Notes under the pieces: model-generated
What the model was told of the DNA's origin: nothing
Databases searched by the model: none
What the model saw: only the letters and a program-made list of their open reading frames with translations
Shown here: positions 16,483-26,249 of the stretch, one piece after another
Position numbering within the stretch: the stretch's first letter is position 1
How the letters are laid out: every line of letters begins with the position of its first letter
NCBI GenBank assembly: GCA_002709085.1
Contig: PAPR01000055.1
Span: 1 to 43,510 of the forward strand
Origin: Pseudooceanicola sp.
Lineage (GTDB): Bacteria > Pseudomonadota > Alphaproteobacteria > Rhodobacterales > Rhodobacteraceae
DNA length: 43,510 bases
Direction: 5' to 3'
Translations under genes and position numbers: made by a program

Positions 16483-17781
16483 ATGTCGGCCAATCCCCCG
16501 CCCTTTGCCCCGTTTGAATGGCAGATCGCCTGGCGCTACCTGCGTGCGCGCCGCGCCGAGGGCGGCGTTTCCGTCATGACGTGGATCAGCCTGATCGGGA
16601 TCGCGCTAGCCGTCGCCGCGCTGATCATCACCCTGTCGGTCCGTGCCGGGTTCCGCGCGGAATTCGTCGACACGATCCTCGGGGCGAATGCCCACGTCAC
16701 GATCTACAACGCCGGGGAACCGAACGACACCGGCCGGCTCGACCGCACGATCCCGGACTACACGGACATGGTCGCCCGCCTGGCCGCCGTGCCCGGCGTC
16801 ACGCGCGCCGCGCCGCTCGTCAAAGGGCAGGTCATGGCCTCAGGCGTCGGGGCGACCACGGGGGTCGAGGTCTTCGGCATCGCGGCGGCGGATCTGGCGA
16901 CGATCCCGCGGATCGCCCAGACCGACGCGTTTCAGGGCGACCTCAGCCGATTTGGCGAAGAGGGGGGCGAGGTGATCGCCATCGGGTCGGGCATTGCGCG
17001 CGGTCTCAACGTGACCATCGGCGACCGGATCAAGCTGATTTCACCGGATGGCGTAAAGACGCCCTTTGGCACCAGTCCGCGGGTCAAGACCTACGAAGTT
17101 ATCTATATCTTTACCGCCGGGCGCTATGACATCGACCAGACCCGCGTCTACATGCCCTTCACCGAGGCGCAGAGCTATTTCAATCGCGACGGCGTGGCCG
17201 ACGAGATCGAGATCATGGTGGAGTATCCCGAAACCGTCGACGATATGGCGATCCCCTTGTTGCGTGCCGCCGGGGAACGGGGGCTGATCTGGACGTGGCG
17301 CGATGCCTCCGGCAGTTTCCTGCGCGCGCTCGACATAGAAGATAACGTGATGTTCATCATCCTGTCGGTCCTCGTGCTGATCGCCTCGATGAACATCGTC
17401 TCGGGCCTCATCATGCTGGTCAAGAACAAGGGCCGGGACATCGGCATCCTGCGCACCATGGGCCTGACCGAAGCATCGGTGCTGCGGGTGTTCTTCCTCT
17501 GCGGCGCGTCCACGGGGCTGATCGGGACGCTGATCGGGCTGACGTTCGGATGCCTCTTCGCGATCTACATCGATCCGATCTTTGCGCTGGTGGACCGGCT
17601 GTCGGGGGGCAACGTCTGGGACCCTTCGGTGCGCGGAATCTACGCGCTGCCGGCGCTGTTGCAATGGAAGGACGTGCTGTCGGCGGTGGCGCTCTCGCTC
17701 GGCCTGTCCTTTGTGATCACCATCTTTCCCGCCCGCCGCGCGGCGCGGATGAACCCTGTCGAGGCGCTGCGTTATGAGTGA
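16483..17781 (+). CDS. lolC: Lipoprotein-releasing ABC transporter permease LolC/LolE
   Basis: 432 residues, start ATG 16483 after GGAG. Inner-membrane part of the LolCDE machine that extracts outer-membrane lipoproteins and passes them to LolA. The topology is typical of the MacB/FtsX class. A first helix (about 28-50, [19 protein letters not shown]) is followed by a large periplasmic domain (about 55-270, containing [19 protein letters not shown]). Three C-terminal helices start with [21 protein letters not shown], and [14 protein letters not shown] is the coupling loop. The end [16 protein letters not shown] is the family signature. It overlaps lolD by 8 bases. Many alphaproteobacteria have only one such permease gene, working as a homodimer. 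Confidence 0.96.
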   Translation: MSANPPPFAPFEWQIAWRYLRARRAEGGVSVMTWISLIGIALAVAALIITLSVRAGFRAEFVDTILGANAHVTIYNAGEPNDTGRLDRTIPDYTDMVARLAAVPGVTRAAPLVKGQVMASGVGATTGVEVFGIAAADLATIPRIAQTDAFQGDLSRFGEEGGEVIAIGSGIARGLNVTIGDRIKLISPDGVKTPFGTSPRVKTYEVIYIFTAGRYDIDQTRVYMPFTEAQSYFNRDGVADEIEIMVEYPETVDDMAIPLLRAAGERGLIWTWRDASGSFLRALDIEDNVMFIILSVLVLIASMNIVSGLIMLVKNKGRDIGILRTMGLTEASVLRVFFLCGASTGLIGTLIGLTFGCLFAIYIDPIFALVDRLSGGNVWDPSVRGIYALPALLQWKDVLSAVALSLGLSFVITIFPARRAARMNPVEALRYE

Positions 17782-18457
17782 TCCCATGCTCTCCCTCACC
17801 GGGATCGAAAAGGTCTACAACCGCGACACGCCGGGTCAGATCAACGTGCTGCGGGGCGTCACGCTGAACCTCATGCCGGGCGAGGCCGTCGCGCTGGTCG
17901 CGCCCTCGGGGGCCGGGAAATCGACGCTGCTGCACATCGCGGGCCTGCTGGATCAGCCCGACAGCGGCGAGGTCCGGATCGGCGGCGAAGCGATGCACCA
18001 CCTCGGCGACCGCCGCCGCACCGCCGCGCGCCGCGCCGATGTCGGTTTTGTTTACCAGTTTCACCACCTGTTGCCGGAGTTCTCGGCCGAAGAGAACATC
18101 GTCCTGCCGCAACTCGCCAACGGCGTGCCCCGCGGCGAGGCGCGCGACCGTGCGCGCGCCCTGCTGGACACCGTCGGCGTCGCGTCGCGCGCGGACCACC
18201 GCCCCGCCGCGCTGTCGGGTGGAGAGCAGCAGCGCGTCGCCTTCTGCCGCGCGCTGGCCAACACCCCCCGGATCCTGCTGGCGGACGAACCGACGGGCAA
18301 CCTCGACCCCGAAACCTCCGACCGGGTGTTCGCCGTGCTGATGGACCTCGTCCGCCAGACCGGCCTCGCCGCCCTGATCGCCACGCATAACATGGAGCTG
18401 GCGGCGCGCATGGACCGCGTCGTCAGGCTGGATGGTGGGGTGCTGGTGGAGGGGTGA
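17774..18457 (+). CDS. lolD: Lipoprotein-releasing ABC transporter ATPase LolD
   Basis: 227 residues. Supplies ATP-driven force to LolC. Walker A is APSGAGKST (about 43-51), the Q-loop is [12 protein letters not shown], the ABC signature LSGGEQQR, Walker [14 protein letters not shown], and the H-loop is ATHNME. The [10 protein letters not shown] segment after the Q-loop is typical of LolD. ATG 17774 overlaps the end of lolC by 8 bases, so translation is coupled. The next gene differs sharply in base composition, so the operon probably ends here. Confidence 0.97.
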   Translation: MSDPMLSLTGIEKVYNRDTPGQINVLRGVTLNLMPGEAVALVAPSGAGKSTLLHIAGLLDQPDSGEVRIGGEAMHHLGDRRRTAARRADVGFVYQFHHLLPEFSAEENIVLPQLANGVPRGEARDRARALLDTVGVASRADHRPAALSGGEQQRVAFCRALANTPRILLADEPTGNLDPETSDRVFAVLMDLVRQTGLAALIATHNMELAARMDRVVRLDGGVLVEG

Positions 18458-18483
18458 GGGGGGCGGTGCGCTGAGATTTCGTT

Positions 18484-18511
18484 TTGAGCTGGATTGGTGG
18501 AATGTTAAAAT
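18484..18511 (+). promoter_or_regulatory. Candidate promoter of the BRCT gene
   Basis: TTGAGC at 18484-18489 and TAAAAT at 18506-18511 with a 16-base spacer, 34 bases ahead of the start codon. The sequence turns AT-rich exactly here, after GC-rich lolD. AAAAGGTGA just before the ATG is the ribosome-binding site. Confidence 0.5.
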
Positions 18512-18545
18512 GGAGTGAATCTATTAGTGTAAAAGGTGAATTTGT

Positions 18546-19421
18546 ATGGTTGCGCTTGAGGTCGGCGGCTCTGAGTTGGGCCGCATCCACCTGAAAAACA
18601 ATGAATTAAAGCTGGCTTGTCACTTCACGGGTTTCTTAGAAGGTATTTTGGCTAGCGGCTACTTAGAGCGCGGCGAGGTCGAACCCTTGATCGCGGAGTG
18701 CATAGAGTTCGTCCGTTATGTTAGCGATGGCGACGCCGATGACATTGTACAAGATTTCGAAATAAATCTCCTCAGCCATGACTTGATACAAGACACAGTC
18801 CTGTACCGATTGCGCGATATTGACCGCGCGTGTCAGAAAAGTGCTCTCAATCGCTTTTTGGGTTTCTGCCGAGGAATTGTCTGTGATGGTGTAATTACAT
18901 CCGGCGAGGCGGAGACCACGTTGCAGATGTTGGATGAGGCTCCAGGTCTACGGAACGTAGTCGGCATTAGGCAGATCGAGATCTCGTGCCGTGATGCACT
19001 CGAGGACGGAGTTTTAACGCAAGATGAAAGCCTCGAGATCTGCGATGCGATCGGCTGCGTCGTCGGCGACTGCTATGGGGATACAGGATTGGCTCAAACC
19101 ATGGGGGTCGCGAATTTTCATGAGTATCAATTGGGCGACCTAGATAGCTGCTTTGAAGGCGCGACCGTGGTGCTCACCGGTAAATTCGCTACCTTTCCTC
19201 GATCCAATTTTGAAGATTTGCTACAAGAATATGGCGCAAAGATTGCTCGTCACGTCTCCGGAAAAACAACGTACCTAGTAATCGGAGGTGAGGCTTCAAG
19301 AGATTGGGTCGAGTTAAATCGCGGCACCAAAATGCGCAAAGCTCAAGAGGTGCGCCTTAAATCTGAGGTCCCGTATTTCGTGTCGGAGAGCCAAATAACG
19401 CGCTTAATGCAAGAAGGCTAA
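18546..19421 (+). CDS. BRCT-domain protein with three N-terminal acidic repeats, probably acquired
   Basis: 291 residues. The C-terminal part (about 202-288) is a BRCT domain of the NAD-dependent DNA ligase type: FEGATVVLTGKFATFPRSNF, then YGAKIARHVSGKTTYLVIG, AQEV, and PYFVSESQI. BRCT domains bind phosphopeptides or DNA ends, but no ligase or nuclease domain is present. The N-terminal 200 residues are not a family I know. They contain three short related motifs of a TerB-like character: LASGYLERGEVE (36-47), CDGVITSGEAET (113-124) and EDGVLTQDESLE (153-164). Two 60-base stretches I counted (18841-18900 and 19261-19320) are 43% GC, against 72% in lolD (18241-18300). With rare AT-rich codons this points to horizontal gain. 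It ends 9 bases from the convergent parE stop. Confidence 0.8.
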   Translation: MVALEVGGSELGRIHLKNNELKLACHFTGFLEGILASGYLERGEVEPLIAECIEFVRYVSDGDADDIVQDFEINLLSHDLIQDTVLYRLRDIDRACQKSALNRFLGFCRGIVCDGVITSGEAETTLQMLDEAPGLRNVVGIRQIEISCRDALEDGVLTQDESLEICDAIGCVVGDCYGDTGLAQTMGVANFHEYQLGDLDSCFEGATVVLTGKFATFPRSNFEDLLQEYGAKIARHVSGKTTYLVIGGEASRDWVELNRGTKMRKAQEVRLKSEVPYFVSESQITRLMQEG

Positions 19422-19430
19422 ACCTCCGAT

Positions 19431-21389
19431 TCAAACATCCAAATCCTCGGCGAACCGCGCGTTCTCCTGAATGTATTGAAACCGCATTTCCGGTTTCTTG
19501 CCCATCAGCCGTTCTACCAGATCGCCGGTTTCGCCGGGCGCGTCTTCGTCCACGGTGACGCGGATCAGCTTGCGGGACTTCACGTCCATCGTGGTTTCCT
19601 TCAGGTCCTTGGCGTCCATCTCGCCGAGGCCCTTGAACCGGCTGACGTCGATCTTGCCCTTGCCGCCGAGACCCTTGGCGAGCCACAGGTCACGCTCTGC
19701 CTCATCGGCGCAATAGACGCGGTGCGCGCCCTGCGTCAGACGGTAGAGCGGCGGGCAGGCGAGGTAGAGGTGCCCTTTGTCGATCAGCGGGCGCATCTGC
19801 GAGAAAAAGAACGTCATCAGCAGCGCGGCGATATGCGCGCCGTCGACGTCGGCGTCGGTCATGATGATGATCTTGTCGTAGCGCAGATCGTCTATGTTGA
19901 ACTTCGTCCCCATGCCGACGCCCATGGCCTGACAAAGATCGTTGATCTCCTGGTTCGTGCCGATCTTGGCCGAGGCGGCGCCGAGCACATTCAGGATCTT
20001 GCCGCGCAGGGGCAGGAGAGCCTGCGTTTTGCGGTCGCGCGCCATCTTGGCCGTGCCGCCGGCCGAGTCGCCTTCGACCAGGAACAATTCGGTCGAACTG
20101 CGATTGGTGGCCGAGCAATCGGTCAGCTTGCCGGGCAGGCGCAGCTTTTTCGTGGCGGTCTTGCGCTGCGTTTCCTTCTCCTGCCGGCGGCGCAGGCGTT
20201 CTTCGGAGCGCAGGACGAGGTAGTCGAGGATCGCGCCCGCCGATTTCGTATCCGCCGCCAGCCAGTTGTCAAAGTGATCGCGCACCGCGCCTTCGACCAG
20301 TTTCTGCGCCTCGACCGTGGCCAGCCGGTCCTTGGTCTGGCCGACGAATTCCGGTTCGCGGATGAAACACGACACCAGCGCGCAGCCGCCGTAGATCAGA
20401 TCGTCGCGGGTGATTTGCGCGGCCTTGCGGTTGTTCACCAGCTCCCCATAGGCCTTGATGCCCTTGAGGATCGCGGACCAGAACCCGGCGACATGGGTGC
20501 CGCCCTCGGGGGTCGGGACGGTGTTACAGTAGGACTGCACAAATCCGTCGCGCACGGGGGTCCAGTTGATCGCCCATTCCACTCGTCCCGGCACGCCAAA
20601 GCGTTCCTGAAACGAGACGCGGCCCGCAAAGGGCGCGTCTGAATAGGTCATCGCCCCGCTCATCGTTTCGGTCAGGTAGTCCGAGAGGCCGCCAGGAAAG
20701 TGGAACGTCGCCTCGGTCGGGGTCTCGCCATCGTCGACTTCGGATTTCCAGCGGATTTCGACGCCGGAGAAGAGGTAGGCCTTGGAGCGGATGGATTTGA
20801 ACAGGCGCGCCGGCTTGAACCGGTGATGGCCAAAGATCTGCTCGTCGGGGTGGAACGTGGTGGTCGTGCCGCGCCGGTTGGGGGCAGAGCCGATCTCGGC
20901 CAGCGGTCCCTGCGGAATGCCGCGCGAAAAGCGTTGCTCCACCAGTTTGCGGTCCCGCGCGACCTGCACGACCATGGAATCCGACAGCGCATTGACGACA
21001 GAGGCACCAACCCCGTGCAGACCGCCCGAGGTCTCATAGGCCTTGCCCGAAAACTTGCCGCCCGCGTGCAGGGTGCAGAGGATCACCTCCAGCGCCGATT
21101 TGCCAGGAAACTTGGGATGGGGGTCGAACGGCATGCCACGGCCATTGTCGCGGATGGTCAGCGAATTGTCGGTGTGCAGCTCCACCTCGATCCGGTTGGC
21201 GTGACCCGCGACCGCCTCGTCCATGGAGTTGTCGAGGATCTCGGCCACGAGGTGATGCAGCGCGCGCTCGTCCGTGCCGCCGATATACATGCCAGGTCGC
21301 TTGCGGACAGGCTCCAGCCCCTCCAGCACCTCGATCGAGGAGGCGTCGTAGGCTTCGGGTCCGGTATCGCTCAGAAGATCGTTGGGCAT
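19431..21389 (-). CDS. parE: DNA topoisomerase IV subunit B
   Basis: 652 residues. ATPase subunit of the type IIA topoisomerase that decatenates daughter chromosomes with ParC. The GHKL ATPase domain has IEVLEGLEPVRKRPGMYIGG, EILDNSMDEAV, IRDNGRGMPFDPHP and the GGLHGVGASVVNAL loop. The TOPRIM domain shows LVEGDSAGGTAK and MTDADVDGAHI, followed by RFKGLGEMDAKDL and a C-terminal RLMGKKPEMRFQYIQENA. The length and the absence of the long GyrB insertion identify ParE rather than GyrB. It starts 217 bases from the divergent MATE gene. Confidence 0.96.
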   Translation of the reverse strand: MPNDLLSDTGPEAYDASSIEVLEGLEPVRKRPGMYIGGTDERALHHLVAEILDNSMDEAVAGHANRIEVELHTDNSLTIRDNGRGMPFDPHPKFPGKSALEVILCTLHAGGKFSGKAYETSGGLHGVGASVVNALSDSMVVQVARDRKLVEQRFSRGIPQGPLAEIGSAPNRRGTTTTFHPDEQIFGHHRFKPARLFKSIRSKAYLFSGVEIRWKSEVDDGETPTEATFHFPGGLSDYLTETMSGAMTYSDAPFAGRVSFQERFGVPGRVEWAINWTPVRDGFVQSYCNTVPTPEGGTHVAGFWSAILKGIKAYGELVNNRKAAQITRDDLIYGGCALVSCFIREPEFVGQTKDRLATVEAQKLVEGAVRDHFDNWLAADTKSAGAILDYLVLRSEERLRRRQEKETQRKTATKKLRLPGKLTDCSATNRSSTELFLVEGDSAGGTAKMARDRKTQALLPLRGKILNVLGAASAKIGTNQEINDLCQAMGVGMGTKFNIDDLRYDKIIIMTDADVDGAHIAALLMTFFFSQMRPLIDKGHLYLACPPLYRLTQGAHRVYCADEAERDLWLAKGLGGKGKIDVSRFKGLGEMDAKDLKETTMDVKSRKLIRVTVDEDAPGETGDLVERLMGKKPEMRFQYIQENARFAEDLDV

Positions 21390-21606
21390 CGGCTGCTCGT
21401 TTGCTTTGTTGGTGTGCAGTATTGCCGCGCGATGCCCTTTGATACAAGGGTTCCGGCGTCTCTATTCAGGCTGACCCTGCTGGTGGCGGTTAAATTTACC
21501 TGTCTCGGTCGGATCGCGTCAGGCCCGACCGGTCCGAGGCGCGCGGTTCGCCCGGTGAAGAACCCCGCCTCTTGCCCCGTCCAAACCGCGTGCCTATAGA
21601 AACGAC

Positions 21607-23070
21607 ATGGCCGGGATGACAGGATATAAGCACCACACCAAGGCGATCCTGTCGCTGGGCATGCCCTTGGTCGGCAGCCATGTGGCGCAATTCGCGATCA
21701 CGCTGACCGATACGATCATGCTCGGCTGGTACGATGTGACGGCGCTGGCGGCGCAGGTGCTGGCCAGCGGTTTCTTTTTCATCATCTTTATCACCGGGTC
21801 GGGATTCGCCTGGGCCGTCACGCCGCTGGTCGCGGAGGCCGAGGCGCGTGGCGATACCACGCAGGCGCGACGGGCCACGCGGATGGCGCTGTGGCTGGTG
21901 ACGCTCTACACGATCGTCACCTTGCCAGTCATGCTCTTTGCCGAGCTGATCTTCCTTGCCATCGGGCAGGAGGCGGTGATCGCGGAACTGGCGGGGATCT
22001 ACCTGAAAGTCGCCGGGTTGGGCCTCCTGCCAGCCGTGGTCGTGATGGTGTTCAAGAGTTTCCTTTCGGCGCTGGAGCGGACCCGCGTGATCCTGATCGT
22101 CACGCTGGCCGCGGTCGTGGTGAACGTGGCGTTCAATGGCGTTTTGATCTTTGGCAATCTCGGCTTTCCCGAGATGGGTATCCTTGGTGCGGCGGTGGCG
22201 TCGGTCGGCACGCAACTCGTCTCCGTCCTGCTGCTGATCGTCTATATCCTGCGCAAACTACCGGAACACACGATGTTCCAGCGCATGTGGCGCCCGGATT
22301 GGGAGGCCTTCGGACGCGTCTTTCACCTCGGCGTGCCGATCGGGATGACGACGCTGGCCGAGGTCGGGCTGTTCTCGGCCTCGTCCGTCATGATGGGCTG
22401 GCTGGGAGAGCGCGCGCTCGCCGCGCACGGCATCGCGCTGCAGATCTCATCGCTGACCTTCATGATCCATATCGGCCTTTCAAATGCGGCCACCGTGCGG
22501 GCTGGTCGGGCCTTGGGCAGGCGGGACTGGACGGGGATGCGGGACGGGGCCTGGGCGGCGATTGCGGTCTCGTTGCTGGTGGCTTTGGCGACCATCGCGC
22601 TTTTCCTCCTGATGCCGGAAACGCTGATCGGGTTGTTCCTCGACCCGGGCGACCCGCGCCGGTCCGAGGTGATTGCAATCGGGGCCGTCCTGTTGGCTGC
22701 CGCCGCCCTCTTTCAACTGGTGGATGCCGCGCAGGTCATGGCCATTGGCATCCTGCGCGGTGTGCAGGAGACGCGGGTGCCGATGATCATCGCCACGATC
22801 AGCTATTGGGTGGTCGGTCTGCCGGTGGCCTATGGCCTGGGCTTCCCCCTCGGATGGGGCGGGGTCGGCATTTGGCTGGGTCTCGCGGCCGGGCTTGCCG
22901 TGGCGTCGATCCTGCTGATGCTGTGGTTCTGGCGGCGCGTCTATCCGCGCCTGTCGCAGGGCGAGGGAAGCCTGTCAGCCGATGACGAAGCCGTCGAAAA
23001 TGCCGCCGACTCCGCCGCCCTGTTGGTCGCCGCGGATCATGACGGCGTCAGGCCATCCCCCGGTCCCTGA
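21607..23070 (+). CDS. MATE family multidrug/toxin exporter
   Basis: 487 residues with about twelve hydrophobic helices. Exports cationic drugs or metabolites in exchange for Na+ or H+. The family start KAILSLGMPLVGSHVAQFAITLTDTIMLG is clear, as is the repeated half beginning near FHLGVPIGMTTLAEVGLFS. DAAQVMAIGILRGVQETRVP is the typical TM10 segment, and WLGLAAGLAVASILLM the last helix. The substrate cannot be assigned. The last 23 bases overlap the end of the convergent gene on the minus strand. The C-terminal tail (GSLSADDEAVENAADSAA) is acidic and hydrophilic. Confidence 0.93.
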   Translation: MAGMTGYKHHTKAILSLGMPLVGSHVAQFAITLTDTIMLGWYDVTALAAQVLASGFFFIIFITGSGFAWAVTPLVAEAEARGDTTQARRATRMALWLVTLYTIVTLPVMLFAELIFLAIGQEAVIAELAGIYLKVAGLGLLPAVVVMVFKSFLSALERTRVILIVTLAAVVVNVAFNGVLIFGNLGFPEMGILGAAVASVGTQLVSVLLLIVYILRKLPEHTMFQRMWRPDWEAFGRVFHLGVPIGMTTLAEVGLFSASSVMMGWLGERALAAHGIALQISSLTFMIHIGLSNAATVRAGRALGRRDWTGMRDGAWAAIAVSLLVALATIALFLLMPETLIGLFLDPGDPRRSEVIAIGAVLLAAAALFQLVDAAQVMAIGILRGVQETRVPMIIATISYWVVGLPVAYGLGFPLGWGGVGIWLGLAAGLAVASILLMLWFWRRVYPRLSQGEGSLSADDEAVENAADSAALLVAADHDGVRPSPGP

Positions 23071-23461
23071 GCGTGCGATCCGCCTTCTTGCGCACGAGGA
23101 TCGTGCGCAGATCGTGCATCGCCAGCAGCATTGTGTCGGTGACAAGCTCCAGCTCCTCGTCGGTGGCCTTGGCCTGGGCCCATTGCGCGGTCTGGTTCAG
23201 CGTGTCGATGCTGCGCAGGATGTCGTCGACATCGCGCGCGGCGAGGATGTCGCGCCGCGCCGCCACCCAATCTGTGATCGCCGCTTGATCCCCGGCGGTG
23301 AGGTCGCGGTCGCCGTGCGGCTTGACCTCGCCGCTGCGGATGTTGACGGCCGCGATCTGGTCCATCTCGATCCGGCGGGACCGGTCGGCGGTGTTGACGC
23401 GGAACACCAACGCACCGTTGTCACGGACGCGGAAGAAGTATTCTGGCAGCTCTGCGCTCAT
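23048..23461 (-). CDS. Conserved hypothetical protein, 137 residues
   Basis: Starts at ATG 23461 with MSAELPEYFFRVRDNGALVF and is soluble. The N-terminal 45 residues look like a small beta-rich module (YFFRVRDNGALVFRVN, RRIEMDQIAAVNI). The rest is helical and highly charged (ALAAGDQAAITDW-like segment, DILRSIDTLNQTAQW, ELELVTDTMLLAMHDLRTIL, RKKADRTLRDRG). I do not recognise the family; I believe similar short proteins occur next to aspartate aminotransferase in related genomes, but that is memory only. It lies 88 bases downstream of that gene on the same strand, past a strong stem-loop, so it may be a read-through cistron. Confidence 0.65.
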   Translation of the reverse strand: MSAELPEYFFRVRDNGALVFRVNTADRSRRIEMDQIAAVNIRSGEVKPHGDRDLTAGDQAAITDWVAARRDILAARDVDDILRSIDTLNQTAQWAQAKATDEELELVTDTMLLAMHDLRTILVRKKADRTLRDRGMA

Positions 23462-23507
23462 GCTCTGGTGCTCCGGTTGCGAGGGATGACTGCGGGCAGG
23501 CTGAATC

Positions 23508-23543
23508 CGGTCCCGCTCGGCATTGGCACGCCGACCGGGACCG
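23508..23543 (-). terminator. Long GC-rich stem-loop after the aspartate aminotransferase gene
   Basis: CGGTCCCG (23508-23515) pairs with CGGGACCG (23536-23543). After one mismatch, TCGGC (23517-23521) pairs with GCCGA (23530-23534) around an 8-base loop. That is 13 pairs, starting 7 bases past the aminotransferase stop. There is no good U-tract on the minus strand, so it may attenuate or protect the transcript rather than terminate it fully. Confidence 0.5.
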
Positions 23544-23549
23544 CCGCGA

Positions 23550-24752
<1,203 letters not shown>

Positions 24753-24839
24753 TCAGGCCCCCGGGATTTGAGTTTCGGTCGGCCCTGTCATAGAAGCAAT
24801 AGGTCAGGCCCTCAAGCAGGGATCGGCGGAAAGGATCAC

Positions 24840-25301
24840 ATGGTGGACGAGATCACGAGCACCGGTGCAGATATGACCGGCGGCAGCGGCACAAGCGACG
24901 GTGCTGACGCGCTGAGCGATCTCAGCGGCTGGTATACCGCCGAGAGCGCGACCTTCGGGGATCGTCTGGCCGCGGCCCGCGAGGCGACAGGCATGACGCA
25001 GGGTGACCTCGCCAAACGTCTCGGGGTCAAGCTGGCGACCTTGCGCGCCTGGGAGGACGATCATTCCGAACCGCGTGCCAATCGCCTGTCGATGCTCAGT
25101 GGTCTGATGGGTGTCTCGCTCAAGTGGTTGCTGACCGGCGAAGGGGAGGGCGTCGCCCCTCCGGGGGACGGCGGCGACATGGCCGACGACCTGAGCGCGA
25201 TCCTGTCGGAGCTGCGTGACCTGCGCGCCGACCTTGATGGCAAGGTCGCGCGGTTGGGCGTGCTGGAAAAACGCCTCCGCACCCGATTGAAGGGAGCCTG
25301 A
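24840..25301 (+). CDS. XRE-type helix-turn-helix DNA-binding protein
   Basis: 153 residues from ATG 24840 (GGAAAGGA upstream). The large open frame ahead of it is an antisense shadow of the aminotransferase. Residues 1-38 are a low-complexity Gly/Asp/Thr tail. Residues about 40-100 form a Cro/C1-type HTH: FGDRLAAAREATGMTQGDLA, KRLGVKLATLRAWEDDHSEP, LSMLSGLMGVSLKWLLTG. The last 45 residues are a heptad-like helix (LSAILSELRDLRADLDGKVARL, LEKRLRTRL), probably for dimerisation. The target is unknown. It stops 4 bases before sdhE, so the two are surely co-transcribed, a pairing I recall as conserved in Rhodobacteraceae. Confidence 0.88.
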   Translation: MVDEITSTGADMTGGSGTSDGADALSDLSGWYTAESATFGDRLAAAREATGMTQGDLAKRLGVKLATLRAWEDDHSEPRANRLSMLSGLMGVSLKWLLTGEGEGVAPPGDGGDMADDLSAILSELRDLRADLDGKVARLGVLEKRLRTRLKGA

Positions 25302-25305
25302 CGCG

Positions 25306-25593
25306 ATGGCAATCGATCCCCGAGAGGCCCGCCTGAAACGCATGATGATGCGCTCGATGCGGCGTGGAACCAAGGAAATGGACATCCTGATGATGCGCTT
25401 TGCCAGTGCGCATCTGCACGAGCTGAGTGACGGCGAACTGGACAGCTACGACCTCGTCCTCGATCAGAACGACCAGGACCTTTATCAATGGGTGACCGGT
25501 CAGATCGCCGCCCCGCCCGAAATCGCGCCGATGATTGCGCGTATTTCAGAGACGGCTGCCGCCGACCCTGTCGCAAAGCGGCCTTTCGCCTGA
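25306..25593 (+). CDS. sdhE: FAD assembly factor SdhE
   Basis: 95 residues. Helps attach FAD covalently to the succinate dehydrogenase flavoprotein SdhA. The family fingerprint is complete: RLKRMMMRSMRRGTKEMDIL with the essential RGxxE motif, LSDGELDSYDLVLDQNDQDLYQWVTG. Length and charge match SdhE/Sdh5 (DUF339). It begins 4 bases after the XRE gene stop. The sdhCDAB genes it serves are not in this window. Confidence 0.95.
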   Translation: MAIDPREARLKRMMMRSMRRGTKEMDILMMRFASAHLHELSDGELDSYDLVLDQNDQDLYQWVTGQIAAPPEIAPMIARISETAAADPVAKRPFA

Positions 25594-25686
25594 AACATAA
25601 GGTTCCGGAGCCATTTATCTAAGGTCGAACCGCAGCCCAGAAGAGCCCGCGAAATCGGCCCACACAATTTAACTATTTTTTTGGCT

Positions 25687-25726
25687 TTCTCCGTCAAACT
25701 CACCCCGAGCAGTCAGTGACGGAGAA
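25687..25726 (+). promoter_or_regulatory. 10-bp perfect inverted repeat covering the ribosome-binding site of ldtR
   Basis: TTCTCCGTCA (25687-25696) and TGACGGAGAA (25717-25726) are perfect complements around a 20-base loop. The right arm contains the GGAG Shine-Dalgarno of ldtR, 8 bases before its ATG, while the left arm carries the matching anti-SD. As DNA it could be an autoregulatory operator; as mRNA it would hide the ribosome-binding site. A possible -10 (TAACTA, 25669-25674) would start the transcript just ahead of the left arm. Confidence 0.55.
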
Positions 25727-25732
25727 TTTCTA

Positions 25733-26233
25733 ATGTCCATATACGAACCCGCCCCCTTGCCGGCCGGTGAAAAAGCCTTCCTCGCCTCGTATCTCGATGC
25801 ACTCTCTCTTGTGGAGCGGCTCCATCGATTGTTGCTGGACGTGATCAAGGATGAATTCGAACGCATCGGCGTGTTGGATATCAACGCGGTGCAGGCCCTG
25901 TTGCTGTTCAACATCGGCGATAACGAGGTGACAGCAGGTGAGCTCAAGACCCGCGGATATTATCAGGGGTCCAACGTCAGCTATAACCTCAAGAAACTGG
26001 TTGAGATGGACTACATGCATCATCAGCGCTGCGAGATCGACCGCCGCTCTGTCCGGGTCAAGCTGACGCCGAAGGGCAGGTCGATCCGCGACACGATATC
26101 GAACCTGTTCAAGCGGCAGGCCGGTGAACTCGGCAGCCGCGACATCATCGACACCGCAGGCATCGATCAGATCACCACCTCCCTGCGCCGGGTGGAGCGT
26201 TATTGGTCTGATCAAATCCGCTATATCTATTGA
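25733..26233 (+). CDS. ldtR: LdtR-type MarR family winged-helix regulator
   Basis: 166 residues. The family is named after LdtR of Liberibacter, which controls an L,D-transpeptidase and envelope stress genes; that role is inferred for this member. The sequence has the N-terminal dimerisation helices (ASYLDALSLVERLHRLLLDV), the wing-helix part DINAVQALLLFNIGDNEVTAGEL, recognition helix GSNVSYNLKKLVEMDYM, and wing DRRSVRVKLTPKGRSI. The C-terminal helix ends RVERYWSDQIRYIY. The unusually long and exact inverted repeat over its ribosome-binding site suggests self-control. It converges on the DUF1194 gene. Confidence 0.85.
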   Translation: MSIYEPAPLPAGEKAFLASYLDALSLVERLHRLLLDVIKDEFERIGVLDINAVQALLLFNIGDNEVTAGELKTRGYYQGSNVSYNLKKLVEMDYMHHQRCEIDRRSVRVKLTPKGRSIRDTISNLFKRQAGELGSRDIIDTAGIDQITTSLRRVERYWSDQIRYIY

Positions 26234-26249
26234 GTTGCGGGTGTCTCAC

